Assembly (NCBI GenBank): GCA_023133185.1 | Contig: JAGLWX010000333.1 | Coordinates: forward strand, 1 to 14,019 | Length of the DNA: 14,019 nucleotides | Source of the DNA: Fidelibacterota bacterium | GTDB taxonomy: Bacteria; Fidelibacterota; UBA2242 | Direction of reading: 5' to 3' | Shown: positions 1 to 8,056 of the stretch, piece by piece | Position numbering within the stretch: position 1 is the stretch's first letter | Layout: each line of letters opens with the position of its first letter | Made by a program: the position numbers and the translations under genes | The notes under the pieces: generated by a model | Database searches by the model: none | What the model saw: only the letters and a program-made list of their open reading frames with translations | What the model was told of the DNA's origin: nothing

Positions 1-1004
1 TCTCTGAGACGGAAAGCAACACTGATCAGGATCACGGTAAGTATCAGAAACAAGAGAAGTACGCTCCCCACCCCTATAAAACCATACTCTTCACCAACCA
101 CCGAAAATATAAAGTCAGTGTGTTGTTCCGGTAAAAACTTCAAATGTGTTTGAGTTCCGTTCCCGATACCCTTCCCAAAAAGACCACCGGATCCCACCGC
201 GATCTGTGATTGAATCACCTGGTAACCGGATCCCTGCGGATCTGCTTCGACATTAAAAAGTGTTAAGATGCGATTCTGCTGATAGGGTTTGAGTCGGTTC
301 CATAGAACCGGAGTAACAAATCCGAGTGACAAGTTAAATATAAACAACACAATCGCCAGCCAGATTTTTTCTTTACTGAAATACAGAATAATAATCAGGC
401 AAAGGACCCAGATGAAAAAACTGTAGAAATTAAAAGCAGTTAAAATGCTGATAACCGGCGCAATGATAATAAACAGATGGTAGATTCGCGCTCCCGCCCA
501 TATCAGCAGCGGAAAAACCAGGATAATATATATCATTGATGTTCCAAGATCCGGTTGTTTCAATACTATTGCCATCGGTAATAACGCAAGAAGTAAGGGA
601 ATGATGAGAGATTTAAAATCTGAAATCACCAGATCGTTTTTTGATAAATATCGGGCAACTCCGATGATTACAATTATTTTCATAAACTCCGATGGCTGAA
701 AATGGAACGGACCAAGAACAATCCAGCGATTTGCACCGGCGACTGAATTTCCGATAAAATACGGGGCAATGATCAACGCAATACCAATCCAGTAAAGGAC
801 AAATGCTCCATCAAATAAAAGTTTCCTTTGCACGAAAAATACAATGAGAATCGCCAGAAGCCCAACAATCATCCAAAGCATCTGCTTACCGAAAACCTTT
901 TTAAAGAACGGCGCGTCCACGTGTAAAGAGGCACTGTATAACGCAACAAGTCCCGAAATACAGAGCAAAAATACTGTAATAAACATTAACAGATTGGTAT
1001 TCAT
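1..1004 (-). CDS. rodA: RodA, SEDS-family peptidoglycan glycosyltransferase (partial, C-terminus off the left edge)
   Basis: Polytopic membrane enzyme that polymerises lipid II into glycan strands in the elongasome, working with PBP2 (mrdA), which lies directly upstream. I translated the minus strand from an ATG at 1004: about 334 codons are present and the last few dozen residues of a normal RodA are missing. Recognisable SEDS signatures are SEFMK near residue 110, KQPDLGTSM, DPQGSGYQ with the aspartate at about residue 255 (position of the essential SEDS aspartate), QSQIAVGSGGLFGKG, and LPEQHTDFIF followed by GEEYGF. The start is uncertain. A TTG at 1037, overlapping the mrdA stop and preceded by AGGGG about 12 bases upstream, would add KKTNWITDSV-like residues and fits the tight spacing of this operon. 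The ATG at 1004 has only a weak ribosome site. Confidence 0.95.
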   Translation of the reverse strand, partial: MNTNLLMFITVFLLCISGLVALYSASLHVDAPFFKKVFGKQMLWMIVGLLAILIVFFVQRKLLFDGAFVLYWIGIALIIAPYFIGNSVAGANRWIVLGPFHFQPSEFMKIIVIIGVARYLSKNDLVISDFKSLIIPLLLALLPMAIVLKQPDLGTSMIYIILVFPLLIWAGARIYHLFIIIAPVISILTAFNFYSFFIWVLCLIIILYFSKEKIWLAIVLFIFNLSLGFVTPVLWNRLKPYQQNRILTLFNVEADPQGSGYQVIQSQIAVGSGGLFGKGIGNGTQTHLKFLPEQHTDFIFSVVGEEYGFIGVGSVLLLFLILTVILISVAFRLR

Positions 1005-1033
1005 TACCGAATCAGTAATCCAGTTTGTCTTCT

Positions 1034-2848
1034 TCAATTTCTATTAGCGCCCCTGCTTGTGAACTGCTGCGGAACCAGTTCTTTCTGATAATATCTAAAC
1101 ATCTTCGAAGCAATCATAGCTGCCTCGCCCCCTCCGGAGCCTCCATGCTCAACCAAAATCGTTATAGCAATTACCTGCTCATTTTTTTTTGCGAATCCAA
1201 TGAACCAGGAATGTGAATCACCATGTGGATTCTGGGCTGTTCCGGTTTTCCCATAAACATCTAATCCCCGTACCTTCGCCGCTCGACCGGTGCCCGTTCT
1301 GGAATTTACCACATCGTACATCGCTTTCCGGATGAATTCCCAGCTCGATGCTGAAATATCATCTATTGAATCAACATTCGATTGGTTAAAGTAATGAAAG
1401 CGATCATTGCCCCGGTCAAAATATTTCAGCCCAAGATGGGGAACGCTCAGTTTTCCATTAGTTGCCAACGTTCCGGCAAATCTGACCATCTGTATAGGTG
1501 TAACCAACAGGTCACCCTGTCCGATGACCAGATTCAATTTATTGCCCTCAGTCCATCCTCTGACGCCGTATTTTTCGTCCATAAAAGCTTTATCCGGGAC
1601 AATTCCCTGAGATTCGCCATACAAATCGATAGTAGTCAATTCACCGAAACGAAATTTTCTGGCATATTCAGCCCATATATCTATGTCCATTTTTCTGATC
1701 AGGCTGTAAAAATAGACATTGCATGAATTAACAATGGCGTCATACAGGTTCATCCGACCGTGACCACCCAACTTCCAGCATTTAAAATCTCTGCGTCCCA
1801 GCTTATAACTACCTCGACACCGGTAACGTGTTTTTGGATCGAGAATATTTTCTTCGAGCGAGGCAAGCGCCGCCACCATTTTGAAGGTTGAGCCCGGAGA
1901 ATATGTACCTTGTGTAACCCGGTTGTAAAGCGGTTTATCCGGATCGTTGCGTAAACTATTCCAGATATCCGATCTCACAATTCCTGAGAACAAATTTGGA
2001 GAATAATCGGGTTTGCTTACCAGAGAAAATATTTCACCATTTAGGGCGTCCATAGCAACGATTACACCCTTTTTGCCACTCAGTAGTTCTTCCGCATATT
2101 GTTGTAGTCCAAGATCAATTGTCAAATAGAGATCGTTGCCGAATTTTGGTTCAACGCTGCGTTTATTTCTGACTTCTCCGGCTTCCTGACCGAAAACATT
2201 TACCTGAACAAAACTATAACCTCGCTTCCCGCGTAAAATACTCTCATACTCATGTTCAACGCCCTTCCATCCAATCAAATCTCCCGGACGATAACCATAA
2301 TCTTTGATCATCCGTAGTTCTTCTTTACCGACTTCCCGTAAATATCCTAGCACCTGACTTAAATTGGCGCCGGCAGGAAAAGATCGTATAGGTTCCAAAG
2401 AAAAAAGCACGCCGGGTAATTCAAGACGTCGTTCCTCAAGTTCAGTTAAGGTCTCAAAATCAATATCTCCGGCTACTCTTGCCGGTAGAAATTGTCCTCT
2501 CCAGTTCTTTCTGACTCTTTGGCGTATTTCACGCTCAGGTATTTTTAGAATCTCACTCAGAATACTATACACATTTTCATTTTGTCCAGCTTCAAAGGGA
2601 ATTAAATTAACGTTGTACTGAGATTTATTATCAGCAATAATATTCCCATTACGATCAAAAATAATTCCGCGCGGGGCTTCCCGTGATATCACCCGAATTC
2701 TGTTCGCTTCGGCGATTCCGGCAAAACGGCTGTATTGGACTATCTGTAACTGGTACAAACGTGCAATCAGAATTGCAAACAGCGTTAACCCAATTAATAT
2801 TAAAAGATTTCGCCGTTCTAACGTGACATTATTTTGCGAATAATACAT
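1034..2848 (-). CDS. mrdA: Penicillin-binding protein 2, elongasome D,D-transpeptidase
   Basis: Class B penicillin-binding protein that cross-links the peptidoglycan made by RodA during side-wall growth; anchored in the inner membrane with a periplasmic catalytic part. The 604 residues are the usual length for PBP2. One N-terminal membrane helix (about 13-31) is followed by a dimerisation or pedestal region (about 50-230) and the transpeptidase domain. All three active-site motifs are present: SxxK as S320-TFK, SxN as S375-C-N377, and KTG at 534-536. Cys344, Cys357, His363 and Cys376 lie where E. coli PBP2 is reported to bind zinc. The ATG lies two bases after the mreD stop with no clear Shine-Dalgarno, so translational coupling is likely. 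RodA follows immediately. Confidence 0.97.
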   Translation of the reverse strand: MYYSQNNVTLERRNLLILIGLTLFAILIARLYQLQIVQYSRFAGIAEANRIRVISREAPRGIIFDRNGNIIADNKSQYNVNLIPFEAGQNENVYSILSEILKIPEREIRQRVRKNWRGQFLPARVAGDIDFETLTELEERRLELPGVLFSLEPIRSFPAGANLSQVLGYLREVGKEELRMIKDYGYRPGDLIGWKGVEHEYESILRGKRGYSFVQVNVFGQEAGEVRNKRSVEPKFGNDLYLTIDLGLQQYAEELLSGKKGVIVAMDALNGEIFSLVSKPDYSPNLFSGIVRSDIWNSLRNDPDKPLYNRVTQGTYSPGSTFKMVAALASLEENILDPKTRYRCRGSYKLGRRDFKCWKLGGHGRMNLYDAIVNSCNVYFYSLIRKMDIDIWAEYARKFRFGELTTIDLYGESQGIVPDKAFMDEKYGVRGWTEGNKLNLVIGQGDLLVTPIQMVRFAGTLATNGKLSVPHLGLKYFDRGNDRFHYFNQSNVDSIDDISASSWEFIRKAMYDVVNSRTGTGRAAKVRGLDVYGKTGTAQNPHGDSHSWFIGFAKKNEQVIAITILVEHGGSGGGEAAMIASKMFRYYQKELVPQQFTSRGANRN

Positions 2849-2850
2849 AT

Positions 2851-3327
2851 CTAATATGATTCAATTGAAAAAATATAGTCCAGCAATATAAATATAATGG
2901 ACGTAAAGATAGTTTCAGGAAGCACATAGCGTAATAGAATAAATTGTGTTCCGTAATCGGTTGATTTAAAATTGATCAGAAAAAATATCGCAAAATGAAT
3001 GAAGATAACAAGAACATTAATACTATAGAACGTAATATGATTAAAACGGTTTCTCCGGTTTTTAAAGTAACCGGCAAGAAATCCGGCAACTGTCTTTGAT
3101 AAAGCAGATAAGCCGAAAAATGAGCCGATTCCAATAATATCAATGATCATTCCAATACCAAAGCCATATAATTGTCCGAAAACACGCCCCCTGAAAAGCG
3201 CTACAAACATCACCAGAATTAACACAAAATCAGGTTTAATATTCTGTATTGATAACCATGGCGCAATGATTATCTGAAAGATAATTGCCAGTAAACTAAA
3301 CCCGAGTAATAATAAAAACTTCTTCAT
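2851..3327 (-). CDS. mreD: Rod shape-determining protein MreD
   Basis: Small integral membrane protein of the elongasome that joins MreC and MreB to the cell-wall synthases. The 158 residues match the usual MreD length. They are almost entirely hydrophobic, with about five membrane segments starting with residues 3-20; the glycines and charged loop around FRGRVFGQLYGFGIG are typical of the family. The sequence is weakly conserved, so the call rests on length, topology and its place between mreC and mrdA. Its ATG follows the mreC stop by two bases without a clear ribosome-binding site, and mrdA begins two bases after its own stop, so all three are probably translated as a coupled set. Confidence 0.9.
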   Translation of the reverse strand: MKKFLLLLGFSLLAIIFQIIIAPWLSIQNIKPDFVLILVMFVALFRGRVFGQLYGFGIGMIIDIIGIGSFFGLSALSKTVAGFLAGYFKNRRNRFNHITFYSINVLVIFIHFAIFFLINFKSTDYGTQFILLRYVLPETIFTSIIFILLDYIFSIESY

Positions 3328-3329
3328 TG

Positions 3330-4115
3330 TTAATAGGATAAAATTATAAAGGCTTCCTCAATCGTATCAATATCTACATAGGGACGAATAATAGCCGATT
3401 GAAATAGTCCGTTCTCTGAACGATTCACTTCAACAACTTTGCCAACAATCATATTTGGAGGATATATTTTACTATAGCCGGAAGTCAATACTAATTCTCC
3501 CGGGTGAATTTCAGCAGTATTTGGAATTTCACGGACTTCGGCGCGCCCATCGGGATGCCACATTATAATTCCCAGCACCCTTGAATCCTGAAACTTAACA
3601 CTAAGCCTAAAATTCACATCCAAAAATATCTGGACCTGAGTAGTTTTATCACCTACTGCAATCGTTTTGCCGACAATTCCTTTGGTCGAAATGACCGCCA
3701 TATTCGGCTGAACGCCCTTTTGGCTGCCGACATTCAGTAAAATTGAATTGACAATCGCTGTGGCGCCTTTATTGATAACTTTAGCCGGTATTATATGAAA
3801 AGCAGAGCTGTCAAGAAAATTCAGCATTTTTTTTAACCGCTGATTTTCAATATATGCCTCTTTAAATTCAACATTCTGGAGTGTTAACTGCAGGTTTTCC
3901 TGTTTTAATGCCTCATTTTCTTCTAATAATCCGGATAACTGATTAATCCAGATTCCGGGATAATGGACAAAGGCGAACACATCGGCTATATCGCCTTGTA
4001 ATGCCCGCACTGGAGGTGCTTCATTCATAAATAATATTAAAAAGGAAAGAAAAATTAGAATCAAAAAAAGGATATATTCATAAAATTTAAACAGTAGTAT
4101 TATTGTTTTCCACAT
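3330..4115 (-). CDS. mreC: Rod shape-determining protein MreC
   Basis: Periplasmic elongasome scaffold that binds PBP2 and stimulates the RodA-PBP2 pair. Seen in the 261 residues: a short cytoplasmic tail, one membrane helix (about 10-29), a glutamate/lysine/leucine-rich coiled coil (about 58-98) and a beta-rich C-terminal part with family signatures INKGATAIVNSILLNVGS (about 115-131), GVQPNMAVISTKGIVG and TSGYSKIYPPNMIVGKV. Order and length are standard for MreC. The ATG is five bases after the mreB stop and has no evident Shine-Dalgarno, so expression probably depends on ribosomes arriving from mreB. Confidence 0.95.
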   Translation of the reverse strand: MWKTIILLFKFYEYILFLILIFLSFLILFMNEAPPVRALQGDIADVFAFVHYPGIWINQLSGLLEENEALKQENLQLTLQNVEFKEAYIENQRLKKMLNFLDSSAFHIIPAKVINKGATAIVNSILLNVGSQKGVQPNMAVISTKGIVGKTIAVGDKTTQVQIFLDVNFRLSVKFQDSRVLGIIMWHPDGRAEVREIPNTAEIHPGELVLTSGYSKIYPPNMIVGKVVEVNRSENGLFQSAIIRPYVDIDTIEEAFIILSY

Positions 4116-4120
4116 TTATT

Positions 4121-5134
4121 CTAAACAAGCACTTCTTTATATTTATCAATATTCTCAATAATAATTCCTGTTCCTCTTACGACAGATAATAATGGCTCTT
4201 CCGCAACATTCACCGGCAAATCGGTTTCTACGCGAATTCGCTGATCGAGACCTTTTAGCAAGGCGCCACCACCTGTCAGTATAATACCTCTATCGAGAAT
4301 ATCCGATGATAATTCCGGCGGCGTCATCTCCAGCGCCTGCTTGATGGCTTGTGAAATAAGATCAATCGTATCTTTCAAACATTCCCTGATTTCAACTGAT
4401 GATACCTCGATCGTTTTGGGAATACCGGCAACCAGGCTGCGCCCTTTAACGGCAACTGTGGTATCATTGATCGGCATTGCCGAACCAACTGTGCACTTGA
4501 TCCATTCTGAAGTTCTTTCCCCGATTAATAGATTATGCTCCGATTTAAAGTACTGAATAATAGCATCGTCCATTTCATCACCGGCTATTCGTATTGACTG
4601 TTTGTTAACAATCCCATTCAGCGCTATAACCGCTATCTCAGTCGTTCCGCCACCAATGTCAACTATGATATTTCCAACCGGTTTGGAAATATCGATACCA
4701 ATTCCGATTGCAGCGGCAATCGGTTCCTGAACCAGATAAACCTCTCGTGCATTAGCGCGATCGGCTGAATCCCTGACAGCCCGTTTTTCCACCGCTGTGA
4801 TACCTGATGGAATACAGATAACGATCCGGGGTCGGGCAATCCTGCTCATATTGATCTTGCGGATAAATCCACGAATCATGGCGTCGGTCACCTCAAAATC
4901 AGCAATAACACCATCTTTTATCGGTCGAATAGTGGTAATGTCCCGATGAGTTTTCCCAACCATTTCCTTCGCATCGTTTCCGATTGCAAGGACTTCACTA
5001 TCATGTGTAGATTGGGCAACAATACTCGGCTCGTCTAAAATAATCCCTTTACCTTTCATGTATATCAAAGTATTCGCCGTGCCAAGATCAATGGCAATAT
5101 CTCCCGCAAAAATATTAAAAAACGAAAAACCCAT
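4121..5134 (-). CDS. mreB: Actin-like cytoskeletal protein MreB
   Basis: ATP-binding actin homologue that forms short membrane-bound filaments and directs the wall-synthesis complex around the cell. The 337 residues are standard length. Actin-fold motifs are visible: phosphate-1 loop DLGTANT (16-22), RPIKDGVIADF (70-80), QEPIAAAIG with the probable catalytic Glu137, phosphate-2 loop DIGGGTTE (159-166) and adenosine motif LTGGGALLKGL (286-296). The N-terminal hydrophobic stretch GFSFFNIF could be a membrane-insertion element. A strong GGAG five bases before the ATG sits in the 14-base gap after purH, so this is a well-initiated gene that leads the more weakly initiated mreC, mreD and mrdA. Confidence 0.98.
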   Translation of the reverse strand: MGFSFFNIFAGDIAIDLGTANTLIYMKGKGIILDEPSIVAQSTHDSEVLAIGNDAKEMVGKTHRDITTIRPIKDGVIADFEVTDAMIRGFIRKINMSRIARPRIVICIPSGITAVEKRAVRDSADRANAREVYLVQEPIAAAIGIGIDISKPVGNIIVDIGGGTTEIAVIALNGIVNKQSIRIAGDEMDDAIIQYFKSEHNLLIGERTSEWIKCTVGSAMPINDTTVAVKGRSLVAGIPKTIEVSSVEIRECLKDTIDLISQAIKQALEMTPPELSSDILDRGIILTGGGALLKGLDQRIRVETDLPVNVAEEPLLSVVRGTGIIIENIDKYKEVLV

Positions 5135-5148
5135 ATTTACTCCAATTA

Positions 5149-6696
5149 TTAATGTTTAAATACTCGTTTATGTGTAAACAACATGAATAATCCATGTTCG
5201 TTACATGCTTCTATAACTTCTTTATCACGAACGCTGCCGCCCGGCTGGATCACACCAATAACTCCATGTTCGACAGCGAGGTCTATTGAATCCCTGAACG
5301 GAAAAAATGCATCTGACGCCATGATAGAATTTTTAATATCCAGTCCGGCTTCTCCAGATTTGCGAATGGCAATCTTTAATGCGTCAACCCGTGACATCTG
5401 CCCGGCGCCAACGCCAATAGAGCCGTTTTTATCCGCTAATAATATGGCGTTTGATTTAACATGTTTTACAAGATGCCATCCTAAACGAAGCGCTTCATAA
5501 AATTGATTTTGCGGTTTCTGCTCCGTCACCGTCTCCCATTTCTCCTCATTGTCATCGCTGTACTGCGCTTCCTGAACGAGCAGCCCTTTTCCATATCCTT
5601 TGATATCAAATTTTGATTCGAGATAATTTTGATTGGGTATTAATAAGCGTAAATTTTTCTTTTTTACTAAAATTTCAAGGGCTTCCGTGGAAAACTCCGG
5701 CGCCACAATACACTCGAGAAAGCTCTTAGTACATTCTTCCGCCAGCACTTTATCAACCGGTCTGTTTACACCGACAATACCTCCAAAATAACTTACCGGG
5801 TCGGCTTTCACTGCCCGCAAATATGCATCCAACGGCGTCTTCCCAAGCCCAAGTCCACAGGGGTTTGTATGCTTAATATTCACACAAACAGTTAATTCAC
5901 TTTTATATTCGAATGCGATGCGATAAGCGGCAATGCAATCAACATAATTATTGTATGAAATTTCTTTACCTTGTAACTGGTGAAACGGCTGCACTTTCGG
6001 ATCTGATTGCGGATTGTACAGTGCGGCTTGCTGATCGGGATTTTCGCCATAGCGTAAAACCGCTGATTTTTGATAGTGATTCAGCCACAAATTTGGCAAA
6101 GGCTCTTTATCTCCAGAGAAAAATGTCGCAATCTCAGCATCGTAATTACTCGTCTGTATGAATACATCTCCGGCAAGCGTCCGGCGGTAATTTTCATCAA
6201 TTTTACCGGCTTCAAATCGTTTTAAAAACTCATCATATTGTGATGGATGCGATAAAACGGCAACGCTTTTATAATTTTTTGCCGCAGCCCTTAACATACT
6301 CGGACCGCCAATGTCAATCATTTCGACAATCTCTTCATCGCTTTTATCACCGGCATGACAGGTTTCTGAAAATGGATATAGGTTAACAACCACCAGTTGA
6401 AAAGCCGTTGCATTCACTTTTTTAAGGTCATCAATATGATCGGGATTTGCGCTGTCTGCTAAAATCCCGGAAAATATCAAGGGATGAAGAGTCTTGACAC
6501 GCCCACCCATAATTTCCGGAAAACCTGTCAGATCTTCGATCTTTTCGACAGTAATATTTTCCTCGCACAATTTCCGAAAGGTCCCTCCGGTCGAATAAAC
6601 CCGCACACCTTTCGACTGGAGCGTTTTGGCAAACGGAACAATATTCTCCTTGTTCCAGACACTGATAATTGCGCGCTTTATATTAAAGGAACTCAT
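5149..6696 (-). CDS. purH: Bifunctional AICAR transformylase / IMP cyclohydrolase
   Basis: Catalyses the last two steps of de novo purine synthesis in the cytosol: formylation of AICAR with 10-formyl-tetrahydrofolate, then ring closure to IMP. The 515 residues are normal length. The N-terminal cyclohydrolase part (about 1-195, MGS-like fold) shows VYSTGGT, GRVKTLHP and MLRAAAKN. The C-terminal transformylase part shows LRYGENPDQQ, IKHTNPCGLG with the catalytic Lys-His pair, GVGAGQMSRVDA, SDAFFPFRDS and the terminal FKH. The ATG overlaps the purN stop as ATGA and is preceded by GGGAG, so purN and purH are translationally linked. mreB follows after 14 bases. Confidence 0.98.
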   Translation of the reverse strand: MSSFNIKRAIISVWNKENIVPFAKTLQSKGVRVYSTGGTFRKLCEENITVEKIEDLTGFPEIMGGRVKTLHPLIFSGILADSANPDHIDDLKKVNATAFQLVVVNLYPFSETCHAGDKSDEEIVEMIDIGGPSMLRAAAKNYKSVAVLSHPSQYDEFLKRFEAGKIDENYRRTLAGDVFIQTSNYDAEIATFFSGDKEPLPNLWLNHYQKSAVLRYGENPDQQAALYNPQSDPKVQPFHQLQGKEISYNNYVDCIAAYRIAFEYKSELTVCVNIKHTNPCGLGLGKTPLDAYLRAVKADPVSYFGGIVGVNRPVDKVLAEECTKSFLECIVAPEFSTEALEILVKKKNLRLLIPNQNYLESKFDIKGYGKGLLVQEAQYSDDNEEKWETVTEQKPQNQFYEALRLGWHLVKHVKSNAILLADKNGSIGVGAGQMSRVDALKIAIRKSGEAGLDIKNSIMASDAFFPFRDSIDLAVEHGVIGVIQPGGSVRDKEVIEACNEHGLFMLFTHKRVFKH

Positions 6697-7328
6697 TTCT
6701 CCCAGATTACTTTACCATTAATTATACGGATCTTATCCTCACAAAACGCCTTTACAACCTGCGGGAAAACCCGGTGTTCAACCTGCAACACTCTGTGAGC
6801 GAGAGATTCCGCAGTATCATCCTCTAAAACCTCAACCATTTCCTGTAAAATAACCGATCCCTTATCATAGTGTTCATCAACAAAATGAACCGTGACTCCG
6901 GTAATTTTCACACCGGACTCTATTACTGCTTCATGCAACTTCATCCCGTAGAATCCTTTTCCTCCAAAGTTCGGCAACAGCGCCGGATGAATGTTGATCA
7001 TTGCATACCGATACCGTTTAACCAACGGAGAAGGGATCAATTTCAAATATCCTGCCAGCAAGACCAGATCAACATCATAGGATTCAAGCAATCCAATTAA
7101 AAAATCCGCATAATCTTCTGCCGCCGAAAATTGTTTTCTGCTCACCCAGTGCGTCGGGATTCCATGATCCGCGGCAATATCAAAAACAGGCGGTTGGACA
7201 TGATCGCTGACGACACAAGCTACTTCCGCCGCTATGTTACCCGGTTTAATCTGTTCTAATACAGCTGAAAAATTCGAGCCTCGTCCCGAAGCAAATACGG
7301 CAATTTTTTTCAATGTGGCGGCTTCCAA
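6693..7328 (-). CDS. purN: Phosphoribosylglycinamide formyltransferase (GAR transformylase)
   Basis: Transfers a formyl group from 10-formyl-tetrahydrofolate to GAR, the third step of purine synthesis. Its 211 residues fit the family. Seen: the substrate loop FASGRGSNF (12-20) and the catalytic triad Asn112, His114 (NIHPALLP) and Asp151 (VHFVDEHYDKG). No ATG is available and an in-frame stop lies upstream. The TTG at 7328 has GGGA five bases before it. A second TTG at 7313 (codon 6) would give the family's usual start, (M)KKIAVFASG, so the true start may be either. It overlaps purH by four bases. It is probably the first gene of a purN-purH-mre transcript, given the candidate promoter in the gap upstream. 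Confidence 0.96.
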   Translation of the reverse strand: MEAATLKKIAVFASGRGSNFSAVLEQIKPGNIAAEVACVVSDHVQPPVFDIAADHGIPTHWVSRKQFSAAEDYADFLIGLLESYDVDLVLLAGYLKLIPSPLVKRYRYAMINIHPALLPNFGGKGFYGMKLHEAVIESGVKITGVTVHFVDEHYDKGSVILQEMVEVLEDDTAESLAHRVLQVEHRVFPQVVKAFCEDKIRIINGKVIWEK

Positions 7329-7381
7329 TCCTATCCCAAAAACCGTCTGAATTTATCTAATTCCTTCGGTAAAAACAATTA

Positions 7382-7412
7382 AGTATATCGGAAAAATTCG
7401 TACCTTTCACAA
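7382..7412 (-). promoter_or_regulatory. Possible promoter for purN-purH-mreBCD
   Basis: In the 95-base gap between the kinase stop and purN, the minus strand reads TTGTGA (7412-7407), a 19-base spacer, then TATACT (7387-7382, five of six matches to TATAAT). The spacer is longer than ideal. This is the only gap of any size inside the housekeeping block, and no convincing terminator is visible in it. Read-through from rmlA-mtaB-kinase is therefore also possible. Confidence 0.25.
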
Positions 7413-7423
7413 ATAACAAATAT

Positions 7424-8056
7424 TTATTTACATTCAGGACAGTATTGTCGAATATCCCGAAGTAACTCATCAAGTTTATCGGCATCCTCAAATACATCAA
7501 AATTATCCGTCTCAACCACCTTTACCGGATATTGTCCCTGCGCCCGCTTGATCCAACGTTCATATTCGATATTTAGCATATAGATATATTCCGGCGAAAT
7601 AGTGCTTTCGAACCCTCGCGACCGTTTTTTTATACGCGTTAGTAATGTATCCACACTCGCGCGCAGATATATGATCAAATCCGGTTTTTTCAGATAAGAC
7701 GTCATAATATCGAATAATGCACAATAATTCTCCCAGTCCCGCTTCGACATATTGCCCATTTCATAAAGATTACGGGCAAAAATTTCGACGTCTTCATAAA
7801 TCGTGCGATCCTGCACCGATGAAATACCGCTTTCAGTCATCACTTTATGCGTCCGAAATCGGTGAGACAGGAAATATATTTGCAGGTTAAAGCTCCAGCG
7901 CTTCATCTCCTCATAAAAATCTTCCAGATAGGGATTGTCAATCACGGATTCATAATACGCCTTCCATCCGAATCGATCGGCAATAATATCTGTCATAGTC
8001 GTTTTTCCGACTCCTATATTCCCGGCAATCCCAATAAAATAAGTCTTTTTAGTCAC
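7424..8056 (-). CDS. Deoxynucleoside kinase (dAK/dGK family)
   Basis: Salvage enzyme that phosphorylates deoxynucleosides with ATP. The 210 residues show the full family layout: P-loop GNIGVGKTT (12-20), the catalytic-base region YYES with Glu36, DNPYLEDFY, the substrate motif QDRTIYED (82-89), and an arginine-rich lid RIKKRSRGFE (141-150). The DRT form and this length fit bacterial deoxyadenosine/deoxyguanosine kinases; the preferred nucleoside cannot be read from the sequence. It starts with GTG at 8056 inside the last codons of mtaB (8-base overlap) with GGAGA upstream, so it is coupled to mtaB. The C-terminus carries a CPEC pair of cysteines of unknown meaning. Its position beside purN/purH groups salvage and de novo purine metabolism. 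Confidence 0.93.
   Translation of the reverse strand: MTKKTYFIGIAGNIGVGKTTMTDIIADRFGWKAYYESVIDNPYLEDFYEEMKRWSFNLQIYFLSHRFRTHKVMTESGISSVQDRTIYEDVEIFARNLYEMGNMSKRDWENYCALFDIMTSYLKKPDLIIYLRASVDTLLTRIKKRSRGFESTISPEYIYMLNIEYERWIKRAQGQYPVKVVETDNFDVFEDADKLDELLRDIRQYCPECK

Noticed and set aside
1025..1726. Several open frames on the plus strand opposite mrdA
   Set aside because: Shadows of a well-supported PBP2 gene; low-complexity translations without start signals.
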